Shown here piece by piece: positions 6,836-13,202 of a stretch of 17,817 nt of DNA; position 1 is the first letter of the stretch; every line of letters starts with the position of its first letter. The DNA comes from Chloroflexota bacterium (lineage in GTDB: Bacteria > Chloroflexota > Dehalococcoidia > Dehalococcoidales > JAUYDJ01): contig JAUYDJ010000152.1 of NCBI GenBank assembly GCA_030690025.1, positions 1-17,817 on the forward strand, written 5' to 3'. The notes beneath the pieces are model-generated. The model was not told the DNA's origin. It made no database searches and saw only the letters and a list, made by a program, of their open reading frames with translations. The position numbers and the translations under genes were made by a program.

Positions 6836-7306
6836 CTAGCCGCCGTCGGTCTGGGGAAAAGCGACCTCGTTATAGATATACTCTACCCGCTGCTTGTGTT
6901 CCATCTCCTGGCAGGCCAAATCTTCCAGCAGGCTTTTCACCTGGCCGGCGGGATGGGCTCCGGCCAGGCCCAGGTAGAACTCGTGGGAAGCCTTTTCACG
7001 CTTGGCGGCCAGCAGGAAGACGTCTTTCAGGTTCATATCCGGGGTGATTTCCGGCTGTTCTAGCTTTTCGGCGATTTTGTAGTCGAGGACGTCGCCCAGG
7101 CATAGCGCCCCTTCTTTGAACTCGCCACGCAGGTACTGTTCCAGCTGCGTCTCGTGTCCCTTTTCCTGCCTGATTATCTCAGCAAGAGCGTCTTTAGCGG
7201 TCTGGTCTTTTACCCGCCGGCCGAGGTCGGCATACAAATACTGCGACTGGATTTCCTTCTCAATCGCCGTGGTCAAGACATCATCGAGTGTTATCTTCTC
7301 TACCAT
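6836..7306 (-). CDS. Ferritin-like/rubrerythrin-family diiron protein (copy 2)
   Basis: A 156-residue four-helix bundle without a rubredoxin domain. Candidate diiron ligands follow the rubrerythrin pattern: Glu18 in EKEIQSQYLY, Glu48 and His51 (EKGH), Glu104 in AKREKASHEFY, and Glu134 and His137 (EMEH). Proteins of this kind reduce peroxide or store and oxidise iron; which applies here is unknown. With no rubredoxin domain, electrons would have to come from a partner. The start has ggagg about 5 bases upstream. It lies 23 bases after the paralogous gene at 7330-7785, and the two are surely co-transcribed. The two proteins share motif order and length, so they arose by duplication and may form a heteromer. 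Confidence 0.88.
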   Translation of the reverse strand: MVEKITLDDVLTTAIEKEIQSQYLYADLGRRVKDQTAKDALAEIIRQEKGHETQLEQYLRGEFKEGALCLGDVLDYKIAEKLEQPEITPDMNLKDVFLLAAKREKASHEFYLGLAGAHPAGQVKSLLEDLACQEMEHKQRVEYIYNEVAFPQTDGG

Positions 7307-7329
7307 GCGTCCTCCGATTTGTGTTATGC

Positions 7330-7785
7330 TCAGTCCTCCTGGTAGAACAGGCTATCGTAGAACAGCTCCAGCTTCAGCTTGTGCTTGAGCTCTTCGTGTA
7401 CGAGCCTTTCACAGAGGTGCTTGGCGTCTTCTCCTCTCATGACGCTCATCATCTGCGAATAGAACTCCACCGACTCCTGCTCACGTTTCATGGCAAAGAT
7501 AAGCGTCTCCTGCAGGCCGGCACCCGTCAGCGTGTCCGGCCCGGTCAGATACTCGCTAATCTTCAGATTAGGCACCGGCTTCGGGTGCCAGTCCCGTTTA
7601 GCCAGCCCCCTCTCTTTCAAAGCCCCGGCCAGCCGCGAGTGTTTCAGCTCTTCCTCAGCCAGCTCTTTCATCAGTGCCCTGGCGGCCGGGTCCTGGGTCT
7701 TGTCCTGTGCGGCAATGTATAAAGCCTGGGAAGCAATTTCTTTGTATACGGCCATATCCAGCAGGTCTGCCAGGTCATCAGGCAT
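7330..7785 (-). CDS. Ferritin-like/rubrerythrin-family diiron protein (copy 1)
   Basis: A 151-residue four-helix diiron protein, paralogous to its downstream neighbour. I chose ATG 7785 because aaggagg lies 5 bases before it; an in-frame GTG at 7806 would place that ribosome site inside the coding region. Numbered from this ATG, likely iron ligands are Glu16 (YKEIASQALY), Glu46 and His49 (EELKH), Glu102 in MKREQESVEFY, and Glu132 and His135 (EELKH). There is no rubredoxin domain and no signal peptide, so it is cytosolic. It lies 53 bases after the small haem-like membrane protein gene, probably in one transcript. The family role is peroxide reduction or iron oxidation and storage; substrate not resolved. 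Confidence 0.88.
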   Translation of the reverse strand: MPDDLADLLDMAVYKEIASQALYIAAQDKTQDPAARALMKELAEEELKHSRLAGALKERGLAKRDWHPKPVPNLKISEYLTGPDTLTGAGLQETLIFAMKREQESVEFYSQMMSVMRGEDAKHLCERLVHEELKHKLKLELFYDSLFYQED

Positions 7786-7838
7786 TAAAACCTCCTTTAC
7801 TACCACTCAATAATCATTAGCTCCCTGGCTTCAGTGCT

Positions 7839-8087
7839 CTAGAAAGGTACACCTATAAGCGAGATGGCGAAAATGGCATGCACCACCACCGATGGCCAGA
7901 ATACCCACCATATATAGCAGTGATACTTGCAGAAGCGCCGGTAGGCGGGATACTTCATCAGTTTGCCCGCTACTTTCATGCCGGGTATGCAGCGGCAGGA
8001 CAGGAATATGCTTAACACCGTTACCAGATTAACCATACCTAGGATGAATACCACTCTGGTAACGAGCACCGGCTGGAATATACTCAT
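7839..8087 (-). CDS. Small two-helix membrane protein with H-x13-H and four cysteines
   Basis: An 82-residue membrane protein I cannot assign to a named family. Helix 1 spans about 8-30. A polar loop follows with SCRCIPG (Cys31, Cys33) and YRRFCKYHC (Cys53, His56, Cys57). Helix 2, rich in Trp, ends near residue 79 and contains His70. His56 and His70 are fourteen residues apart, the same spacing as in the other small membrane protein of this cluster, and would suit haem b or a haem pair in a dimer. The four cysteines at one membrane face could hold an Fe-S cluster or disulfides. It leads the cluster, 53 bases before the first ferritin-like gene. The Shine-Dalgarno is weak. All function statements are inference. 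Confidence 0.7.
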   Translation of the reverse strand: MSIFQPVLVTRVVFILGMVNLVTVLSIFLSCRCIPGMKVAGKLMKYPAYRRFCKYHCYIWWVFWPSVVVHAIFAISLIGVPF

Positions 8088-8163
8088 TTGTTCTACCCCG
8101 CTTGAGTAAGAATAGCCCAGTTTTTATAGAACAATGTTACAGGCTTTCAGCCGGTAGAGACTA

Positions 8164-8202
8164 TACGTAAAGATACGTAATTGGGGTTATAGAGCTACGT
8201 AA
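8164..8202. promoter_or_regulatory. Three phased TACGTAA sites (candidate operator)
   Basis: TACGTAA occurs at 8164-8170, 8174-8180 and 8196-8202, all in the same orientation, with the palindromic core TACGTA. Starts are 10 and 22 bases apart, about one and two helical turns, so the sites face the same side of the DNA. They lie upstream of the small haem-like gene (ATG at 8087). A tentative promoter (CTGAAA 8145-8150 and TATAAA 8123-8128, spacer 16) lies between. Such placement would suit an activator. Confidence 0.45.
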
Positions 8203-8233
8203 TTTATCGGCGGGAACAGCCCATCAGACAGGA

Positions 8234-9154
8234 CTATTCTTCCGGCTTGCTGATAAAACAGACCGCGCCGGTGGGGCAGGTCTCACATTCAAGCTGGAGC
8301 GTAGTGTGCCCGATGTTGAAGTGACTGGCCAGTTCCTCGGTGACCTTTTTGACGATTTCAGTGCTGAGGCTGACCATCTGGTCGTCAATCACCAGGTGGG
8401 CGCTCAGGGCGTGCATATCCGAGGTGATGGTCCAGATATGGACGTCATGCACTTCCCTCACGCCGGGAATCTGGGTGATGGCTCCGATTACTTTGGTGGT
8501 ATCAATATGCCGGGGGGTTGACTCCAGCAGGATTTCCAGCGATTCCTCGACCACGCGCACCGCCCCCCAGAGGATGATGATGCCGATAAGGACAGCGATG
8601 ATAGGGTCGACGATGGTGAAGCCGGTAAACATGATGATGAGGCCGCCAATAATGACGCCTATCGAGGACAGGGTATCGCCGGCAATATGCCAGAAGGCAG
8701 CGCGTATATTCAGATTGGCATGGCCCACCCGGCTGAGCAGCCACATGCCGGCCAGGTTAGCCAGCAGACCGATGAAAGCCACCCCCAGCATTATCGGTGT
8801 CTTGATATCGGGTGGGGAGCTGAACCTCTGGTAGGCTTCGTAGAAGATGGCGACGGAGACCACCACCAGTGCCGTGCCGTTGACCAGGGCGGCCATGATT
8901 TCCACGCGGTGATAGCCGTAGGTCTTGCTGGCGGTGGCTGGCCGGCGGGCGATGGTTATGGCGAAGAGGGCCAGCCCCAGGGCCAGCGCGTCAACCAGCA
9001 TATGGCCGGCGTCGCTCAGTAAGGCCAGGCTGTTGCTCAGGAAGCCGCCGATGACCTCGACGACCATGATGGTGGCGGCGAGGATAAGGTTGATGCGCAG
9101 CGATTGGCTGCCCATTAAGGTCAGGCGGTTAGCCTCGCGGTGATGGTCGTGCAT
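8234..9154 (-). CDS. Cation diffusion facilitator (CzcD/ZitB-type Zn2+/Co2+ exporter)
   Basis: A 306-residue member of the cation diffusion facilitator family, which exchanges cytoplasmic divalent metals (Zn, Co, Cd and sometimes Fe or Mn) for protons. The metal site in the membrane is visible as His51-x3-Asp55 (SDAGHMLVD) and His156-x3-Asp160 (FWHIAGD), the HD/HD combination typical of Zn transporters. Six helices are expected through residue 205. A cytoplasmic domain follows with GVREVHDVHIWTI (231-243) and a Cys-rich tail (Cys290, Cys293, Cys299), which may be extra metal ligands. The N-terminal MHDHH is a short His-rich start. The ribosome site is weak. It is upstream of, and on the same strand as, the iron/haem cluster, but a 146-base gap with operator-like sites separates them. 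Confidence 0.93.
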   Translation of the reverse strand: MHDHHREANRLTLMGSQSLRINLILAATIMVVEVIGGFLSNSLALLSDAGHMLVDALALGLALFAITIARRPATASKTYGYHRVEIMAALVNGTALVVVSVAIFYEAYQRFSSPPDIKTPIMLGVAFIGLLANLAGMWLLSRVGHANLNIRAAFWHIAGDTLSSIGVIIGGLIIMFTGFTIVDPIIAVLIGIIILWGAVRVVEESLEILLESTPRHIDTTKVIGAITQIPGVREVHDVHIWTITSDMHALSAHLVIDDQMVSLSTEIVKKVTEELASHFNIGHTTLQLECETCPTGAVCFISKPEE

Positions 9155-9260
9155 CTCTTATTTCACCCGCACAAGTTTTCTTGCTAACTCTATATTATCT
9201 AATTTTGGTGATGGTAACAACTGTTTGACTCGGTTCAGTTAAGTCGGGGAAGATAAGAAA

Positions 9261-9285
9261 AAGAAGGGGGCGAAGCCCCCTTCTT
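9261..9285 (-). terminator. Hairpin, terminator-like in the minus direction
   Basis: Positions 9261-9271 pair perfectly with 9275-9285 (11 bp, 3-base loop). Read on the minus strand it is followed by a T-rich tail (tttcttatctt), so it would stop leftward transcription that has run antisense through the 9470 gene, before it reaches the cation exporter gene. Its plus-strand tail is not T-rich. Confidence 0.55.
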
Positions 9286-9293
9286 AACACTAC

Positions 9294-9321
9294 TCCCCTT
9301 CCCCTGAGTAGGGGAAGGGGA
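9294..9321. repeat. Perfect inverted repeat
   Basis: Positions 9294-9305 and 9310-9321 form a 12-bp perfect stem (tccccttcccct and its complement) with a 4-base loop, 8 bases from the previous hairpin. No T-run follows on either strand. It resembles short dispersed intergenic palindromes. The remainder of the 9155-9469 gap shows no gene that I can support. Confidence 0.5.
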
Positions 9322-9469
9322 CAAAGGGGATAGGGTCGAGCATAAGAGGAAAACGAAATCAGCCACAATTGAACTTGGCCCCTGACTCCGGGACCACCGA
9401 GTCTGGTGCTTTGGATAGTCTTTTGGTAGAATAAAGGTGAGTTGCGGGCTATTTACAAAGGAGGGTAAT

Positions 9470-9766
9470 ATGACCAGGCAAGTGACTCTCTTGGTTAACG
9501 GGACGCCTATCCCGCTCGATTATTTTGCGCAGTCATTCATCGACCATGTGGTGGGGGCGATGCTGGAGGCGCTGGAAGGGACGGGGCAAATACAGACGGT
9601 AAACCTGGGCATTAAGCGGGATGCCGTCCAGGTCAACCTGAACGGTGCCGTTGTCCCCATCAACCCCTTCGTCAGCAAAATCATCCGCAACACCACGGCC
9701 GGGATGGTCTCCTCGCTGAAGAAAGTGGGCGAAATAGATACACTTGACATAAATATCAAGAGGTAG
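9470..9766 (+). CDS. Uncharacterised 98-residue protein made of a tandem duplication
   Basis: A small soluble protein of unknown function. I chose the ATG at 9470 because aaaggaggg precedes it; an in-frame GTG at 9437 would put that site inside the gene. Residues 5-50 and 53-98 align without a gap over 46 positions, with 14 identities (V, NG, P, F, I, M, L, G, I, T and the closing IKR) and many conservative changes. Each half predicts as a beta hairpin (VTLLVNGTPIPL and VQVNLNGAVVPI), then a helix (FAQSFIDHVVGAMLEAL and FVSKIIRNTTAGMVSSL), then a final strand ending IKR. It converges on the next gene with a 14-base gap. Confidence 0.82.
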   Translation: MTRQVTLLVNGTPIPLDYFAQSFIDHVVGAMLEALEGTGQIQTVNLGIKRDAVQVNLNGAVVPINPFVSKIIRNTTAGMVSSLKKVGEIDTLDINIKR

Positions 9767-9780
9767 CTATTTACGGAGAT

Positions 9781-10263
9781 TCATTTCACCGTCGTGAGGA
9801 ACCGGTCACCAGCGGGTTTTTGCCGGCGGCAGGTAACAACATCGCTTAGCGTCTCGTACCATTCCCGGTTCCGGTTGGCGCGGTCGATAAGAAATTTGCT
9901 GAAACTGGTGTTGAAATATAGTGTGTGCTCCTGGCTGCCGTCCCGGTACCAGACGGCGAACGGCACTGGCCCGCCGATGCCAAAGGTGGGGTCGATGTTC
10001 GTTTTGAGTTGCTCGCTGAAGCCAAACGCAACCCGTGTAACACTGGCCAGCGGTATTTCCAGTTTGCAGCTCTTGCTCTCCTTCATGTCGCGACCGCGAA
10101 ACACCAGGTTTTCACCCTCGAGGGAAAGCTCACCGGCATAGCGGTGCGGCGGGCAGCGGGCGGATACATGCGCCTTTATCCAGGCGGGCACGTGGTACCA
10201 TTCAAAGAGCAACTCCTCGATGTCCGCCTCGGCAATCATCAACACGCCTGACCTTTTGACCAT
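9781..10263 (-). CDS. Uncharacterised 160-residue protein, possibly PH-like
   Basis: I do not recognise this protein. It starts at an ATG 6 bases after aaggag. The N-terminal third (IEELLFEWYHVPAWIKAHV) looks helical. Residues about 40-125 alternate short strands (YAGELSLEGENLVFRG, CKLEIPLASVTRVAFGF, PFAVWYRDG, HTLYFN), and a helix (FSKFLIDRANRNREWYETLSD) follows. Strands capped by one C-terminal helix resemble bacterial PH/GRAM-like domains, but this is a weak resemblance. There is no signal peptide and there are no membrane helices. It is convergent with the duplicated 98-residue protein gene. Confidence 0.75.
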   Translation of the reverse strand: MVKRSGVLMIAEADIEELLFEWYHVPAWIKAHVSARCPPHRYAGELSLEGENLVFRGRDMKESKSCKLEIPLASVTRVAFGFSEQLKTNIDPTFGIGGPVPFAVWYRDGSQEHTLYFNTSFSKFLIDRANRNREWYETLSDVVTCRRQKPAGDRFLTTVK

Positions 10264-10425
10264 GGTTACTCCTTCTCTAACGGTCTCACACTAATGATAG
10301 GACGGAGAACGACGGGTCGGGGAGATAGGTTACTACCAAGTCTTCTGGGTGCTTACCTTAATTGAGGGTGAAGGATTTGCCGATACGGTTCTGTTCATTC
10401 ATGGGTTGGTATTAATCCGAAGTAT

Positions 10426-10477
10426 GTCATTGCGAGTCCCAACTTGTCGGGACGAAGCAATCGGGACTCGCAATGAC
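10426..10477. repeat. Dispersed inverted repeat, gtcattgcgag family
   Basis: Fifteen-base perfect arms (gtcattgcgagtccc at 10426-10440 and its complement at 10463-10477) flank a 22-base centre that contains gaagcaatc. The same tcattgcgag end and gaagcaatc core recur in the repeat at 13024-13106. The family looks like a non-coding miniature or REP-type element. The rest of the 10264-10589 gap has no gene that I can support. Confidence 0.7.
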
Positions 10478-10589
10478 GATTTTGATTTGCTTGCCAAACC
10501 AACTAAGACTGAGTAAAAGGCCGATACGCGAAGCTTGACGGGTTCGGTTGGGAAGAGGACACAGAGAAGAAACGGCAGATAGCTGTAGG

Positions 10590-11717
10590 TTAGTCGGGTT
10601 TCTTAGGCAGCCAGCCCATTTTCCTTATCCACCACCAGGCCAGCCAGGTAGCCAGGACGGTAGAGCCAATGAGCATGGCCACGTACCAGCCGATATCCTT
10701 GGGTTCCATGGCAAAAGCGGAGTTGCCAAAGATGGTGGCAAGGGTGTTGGGGACGAGCACGGCCGTGCCGGCAATGGTCATATAGGTCATGACCATAGCC
10801 AGCCGGTTATTGAGCACCTGCAGCTGGTTGTTATAGATACTCTGCAGCACTTCCAGCCCGGAAGCCAGCACCTCGGACATGTGCTCACTTAACCCTATCT
10901 GGCGGTTAACATCCTCGGCCAGCACGCCCATCTTGTCCAGCAGCGCCAGGTTATTGGTGATAAGTTCGGCGTCTCCGTAACGGAGGGCGTGCAGCACATC
11001 GACAGTTGTCCAGAGCCCGTCCAGGTAGGTAATCAGGGCGTGCTTCATCTGGTGAATCTCGGGGCCCAGTCTATCGCGGGGCGACTTGGGGTCGATCAGG
11101 CTTTCACTGAGTATGTCGCCGCGCTCCTCAATCTTACGCAGCTCATCAAAGTTGCGGTCATTATTCTCATCGATGATACGCATGAGGAGCAGCGTTAGCT
11201 TGTCTTCAGGCGGGCTATCTCGCGGTATCTTCTTCAGGATGGCGTCAGAATACCGGCGCAGGCGAGCAAACCGGCGGTCGACACTCAGGGGATGAATGGT
11301 GAGGATGAAGTTTTTCCTCATCAGCATCAGCAGGGGAGATGCAATCACCTCAAAGCTTTCTACCTGAATGGAAGGGAGCCGCACGCCCATCTCGATGTCC
11401 AGGTCCTGGTAAGTAGACGCGTATTCACCAATGAGGGAAGAAACCAGCAGGTGGCTAAAGCCAAACTGGTTGGCTGCGGATGGCGCATCTCTTTCAAAAT
11501 CTTCCGTCCAGCAGTCTACCCAGGCAACGGCGGCGGAGCTGCATATCTCGGGCAGGCCGCTCAAGGAGTCGGTGTCTTTCTTGCAGATTTCGCCGGAAGA
11601 GGTTACGGCGGCATAAAACCAGTGCCGGGGCAAAAGCTCAATGGCGCTGCCGGAGGGTTCAGCCTCTTTGCCCTTGACCGCCAGACGGAATACCTTGTCC
11701 GATTTGTTGGTTGTCAT
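10590..11717 (-). CDS. CorA-like magnesium/divalent cation channel with altered GMN motif
   Basis: A 375-residue protein with CorA family architecture: a large soluble N-terminal domain (to about residue 290), a long helix leading into the membrane, and two C-terminal transmembrane segments (about 306-328 and 343-365), ending in the basic tail IRKMGWLPKKPD. The stretch MVMTYMTIAGTAVLVPNTLATIFG fits the pore helix. The canonical GMN signature, the selectivity loop for hydrated Mg2+, is not present; the sequence at 330-332 is Phe-Gly-Asn. Transport may thus be altered (compare ZntB and other divergent members), or the family call should stay at CorA-like. The ATG has a short leader and no clear ribosome binding site; a good promoter lies just upstream. 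Confidence 0.85.
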   Translation of the reverse strand: MTTNKSDKVFRLAVKGKEAEPSGSAIELLPRHWFYAAVTSSGEICKKDTDSLSGLPEICSSAAVAWVDCWTEDFERDAPSAANQFGFSHLLVSSLIGEYASTYQDLDIEMGVRLPSIQVESFEVIASPLLMLMRKNFILTIHPLSVDRRFARLRRYSDAILKKIPRDSPPEDKLTLLLMRIIDENNDRNFDELRKIEERGDILSESLIDPKSPRDRLGPEIHQMKHALITYLDGLWTTVDVLHALRYGDAELITNNLALLDKMGVLAEDVNRQIGLSEHMSEVLASGLEVLQSIYNNQLQVLNNRLAMVMTYMTIAGTAVLVPNTLATIFGNSAFAMEPKDIGWYVAMLIGSTVLATWLAWWWIRKMGWLPKKPD

Positions 11718-11746
11718 CGTTCTAAACTAATTATATAGTAGGCTAT

Positions 11747-11774
11747 ATTATAGCACAAAGAGTCGACCGGTAAA
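11747..11774 (-). promoter_or_regulatory. Candidate promoter for the CorA-like gene
   Basis: On the minus strand, TTTACC (11769-11774) and TATAAT (11747-11752) are 16 bases apart, and the -10 is extended (TGCTATAAT). Transcription would begin near 11740, about 22 bases before the ATG at 11717. Confidence 0.55.
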
Positions 11775-11798
11775 TCCCAATAAGTGGCGGGTTCTGTC

Positions 11799-11863
11799 TG
11801 CATTTGGTTTTGTTCTTTCGGCTAATTCTTAAATCTTGATGTGTAAGAATGCAACCAGGTGCA
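11799..11863. repeat. Nested inverted repeat between nrpR-like and corA-like genes
   Basis: An outer 11-bp stem (11799-11809 with 11853-11863, including two G-U pairs if read as plus-strand RNA) encloses an inner perfect 7-bp stem (attctta at 11825-11831 with taagaat at 11844-11850). It lies about 60 bases after the stop of the regulator gene. No U-tract follows, so it is not a standard terminator. Confidence 0.35.
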
Positions 11864-11922
11864 AATAATACCAGGCTATGGTTAGAGTGAAAGGGCCAGT
11901 AATCAGCGAAATCCTGTACTCT

Positions 11923-12948
11923 TTAGAGTTTCCAGACGCTGTTGAGCTGCTCAAAATCGAGCAGCCCGCTTTCGCCAAAGCTGGTGACCTCGATGCCCGC
12001 CTCGGCGGCGGCGGCGATAGGGTTGAGTCCGCCGAGCAGCACCAGGCCCACCCGGTTCAAGCCGACGGCAATCTGGCAGACCGGCTCGCTGGTGTTGCCC
12101 AGGGCATAGATACCGCCGATGCCTGCCTCCTTGAGCGCAGTCATCTTTTCCTCAACGGTAGCCCGGGAAGGCGCCGGTATCTCGCGGAAGTTGGCCAGTA
12201 TCTTGCCGTTGCCGGTGCGGGCGGCTTCGGTGACAGTGGTCATCCGGGCGCGGATATACTGCTCGGATGGGTCAAGAGAGGTGCCGGCATAGCTGATGAT
12301 GGCCACAAAGCGCCTTGGCCGGGAATCTTTGATTTCAAGCACGCCGCCGAACCGGGACTCGATAGGCACCCCCGATTTGAGCAGCACGCCGTTAATGACC
12401 ACGCTGCAAACTGTGGCCAGGCCAACTGTCCCTTCGGGAATGACCACCGAGCCGAGCTTTTCGCCTTCGGAGGCGGTGGCCACCAGCTCACTGACGCAGA
12501 GTCCGGCCTTAAATGTCTCCCTCATTGCCGCCAGCGCCCGGGGAAAATCGCTCTTGCTAATGAGTGAAGTATTGATGGGGACCTTACCCGTCCTTTTGAC
12601 GGGGTCGAAGGTGGTGTTAAACGCCAGGACCTCGAGTTTCTCCAGTATAAAGCCTACCTGCTCGGGGGCCAGCGCCATCTTGAGTTCTTCCAGTCCTTTG
12701 GGGGTTATCATCCTGCCATCGCGGCCTAGCGGCTGGGTGTAGCCGCGTTCATCGGTGATTCGGAGGTGGTATCTTACCGCGCGCTCACTGAGGAAAATCC
12801 CGTAGCGCTCCAACTCACGGGCAATGGTAATTGAGCCCAGCGGCTCGAAGGACTCGCTCAGGACTTTGAGAATGGAAATAACCTTTCTTTCTGTCTCCGA
12901 GCTGGTGCCCTCGACCACGCGAATTTCTTTTGGTTCTTTAATATGCAT
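11923..12948 (-). CDS. nrpR: NrpR-like nitrogen regulator (winged HTH plus DUF128/NRD domain)
   Basis: A 341-residue repressor-type protein. Residues 17-90 form a winged helix-turn-helix (GSITIARELERYGIFLSERAVRYHL at 38-62). From about 98 to 335 comes one NrpR regulatory domain (DUF128), with the family's ALAAMRETF, GTVGLATVCSVVINGVLL, SRFGGVLEI and GRxxR-type segments and a Gly-rich C-terminus (GLVLLGGLNPIAAAAEAGI). In methanogens, NrpR represses nif and glnA operons and is released by 2-oxoglutarate. The neighbouring glnA and glutamate synthase genes support the same role here. Only one regulatory domain is present. A TATAAT at 12956-12961 ends 7 bases before the ATG, and a perfect ggaggtga lies 13 bases before it, so either a leaderless mRNA or an oddly spaced ribosome site is used. 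Confidence 0.87.
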   Translation of the reverse strand: MHIKEPKEIRVVEGTSSETERKVISILKVLSESFEPLGSITIARELERYGIFLSERAVRYHLRITDERGYTQPLGRDGRMITPKGLEELKMALAPEQVGFILEKLEVLAFNTTFDPVKRTGKVPINTSLISKSDFPRALAAMRETFKAGLCVSELVATASEGEKLGSVVIPEGTVGLATVCSVVINGVLLKSGVPIESRFGGVLEIKDSRPRRFVAIISYAGTSLDPSEQYIRARMTTVTEAARTGNGKILANFREIPAPSRATVEEKMTALKEAGIGGIYALGNTSEPVCQIAVGLNRVGLVLLGGLNPIAAAAEAGIEVTSFGESGLLDFEQLNSVWKL

Positions 12949-12955
12949 CGCCGTT

Positions 12956-12961
12956 ATTATA
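12956..12961 (-). promoter_or_regulatory. Candidate -10 element directly before nrpR-like start
   Basis: A perfect TATAAT on the minus strand is placed so that transcription would start at or next to the ATG at 12948. No convincing -35 is visible at 17-18 bases. The overlapping tggaggtga at 12962-12970 may instead be the Shine-Dalgarno of a longer transcript. Confidence 0.35.
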
Positions 12962-13023
12962 TCACCTCCATGTTATAAGATGACAGTTTATCAGATTACT
13001 CCTTTTACTCAATCTTAGTTGTC

Positions 13024-13106
13024 GGTGTCATTGCGAGCGAAGCGAAGCAATCTCGGATGGGTGGAGAATGAGATTGCTTCGTCGCTACGCTCCTCGCAAT
13101 GACACC
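13024..13106. repeat. Dispersed inverted repeat, gtcattgcgag family (long form)
   Basis: Outer arms of 14 perfect bases (ggtgtcattgcgag at 13024-13037 and its complement at 13093-13106) enclose an inner perfect 11-bp stem (gaagcaatctc at 13044-13054 with 13070-13080). Its ends and its gaagcaatc word match the repeat at 10426-10477. It sits between the nadE stop and the regulator gene and could also act as a transcript-end structure. Confidence 0.75.
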
Positions 13107-13202
13107 CATGATTGAGCAGAACCAGATTACTGCTAACCGTGCCTCTTCCTACATCCCCGGAAAGTAAAGTGGGTGCAGGTCAGCGAGGGGGCAAAGCAAC
13201 TA

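Noticed and set aside
7786..7806. GTG start at 7806 for the first ferritin-like protein
   Set aside because: The aaggagg ribosome site lies between this GTG and the ATG at 7785, which is the better start.
9437..9469. GTG start at 9437 for the 98-residue protein
   Set aside because: The aaaggaggg ribosome site lies inside this extension, directly before the ATG at 9470.
11878..12567. 229-residue plus-strand open frame opposite the NrpR-like gene
   Set aside because: Composition lacks any recognisable motif, and the minus strand has a full winged-helix plus DUF128 protein.
13024..13106. CRISPR or tandem-repeat array
   Set aside because: It is a single imperfect palindrome with one distant relative, not spaced direct repeats.
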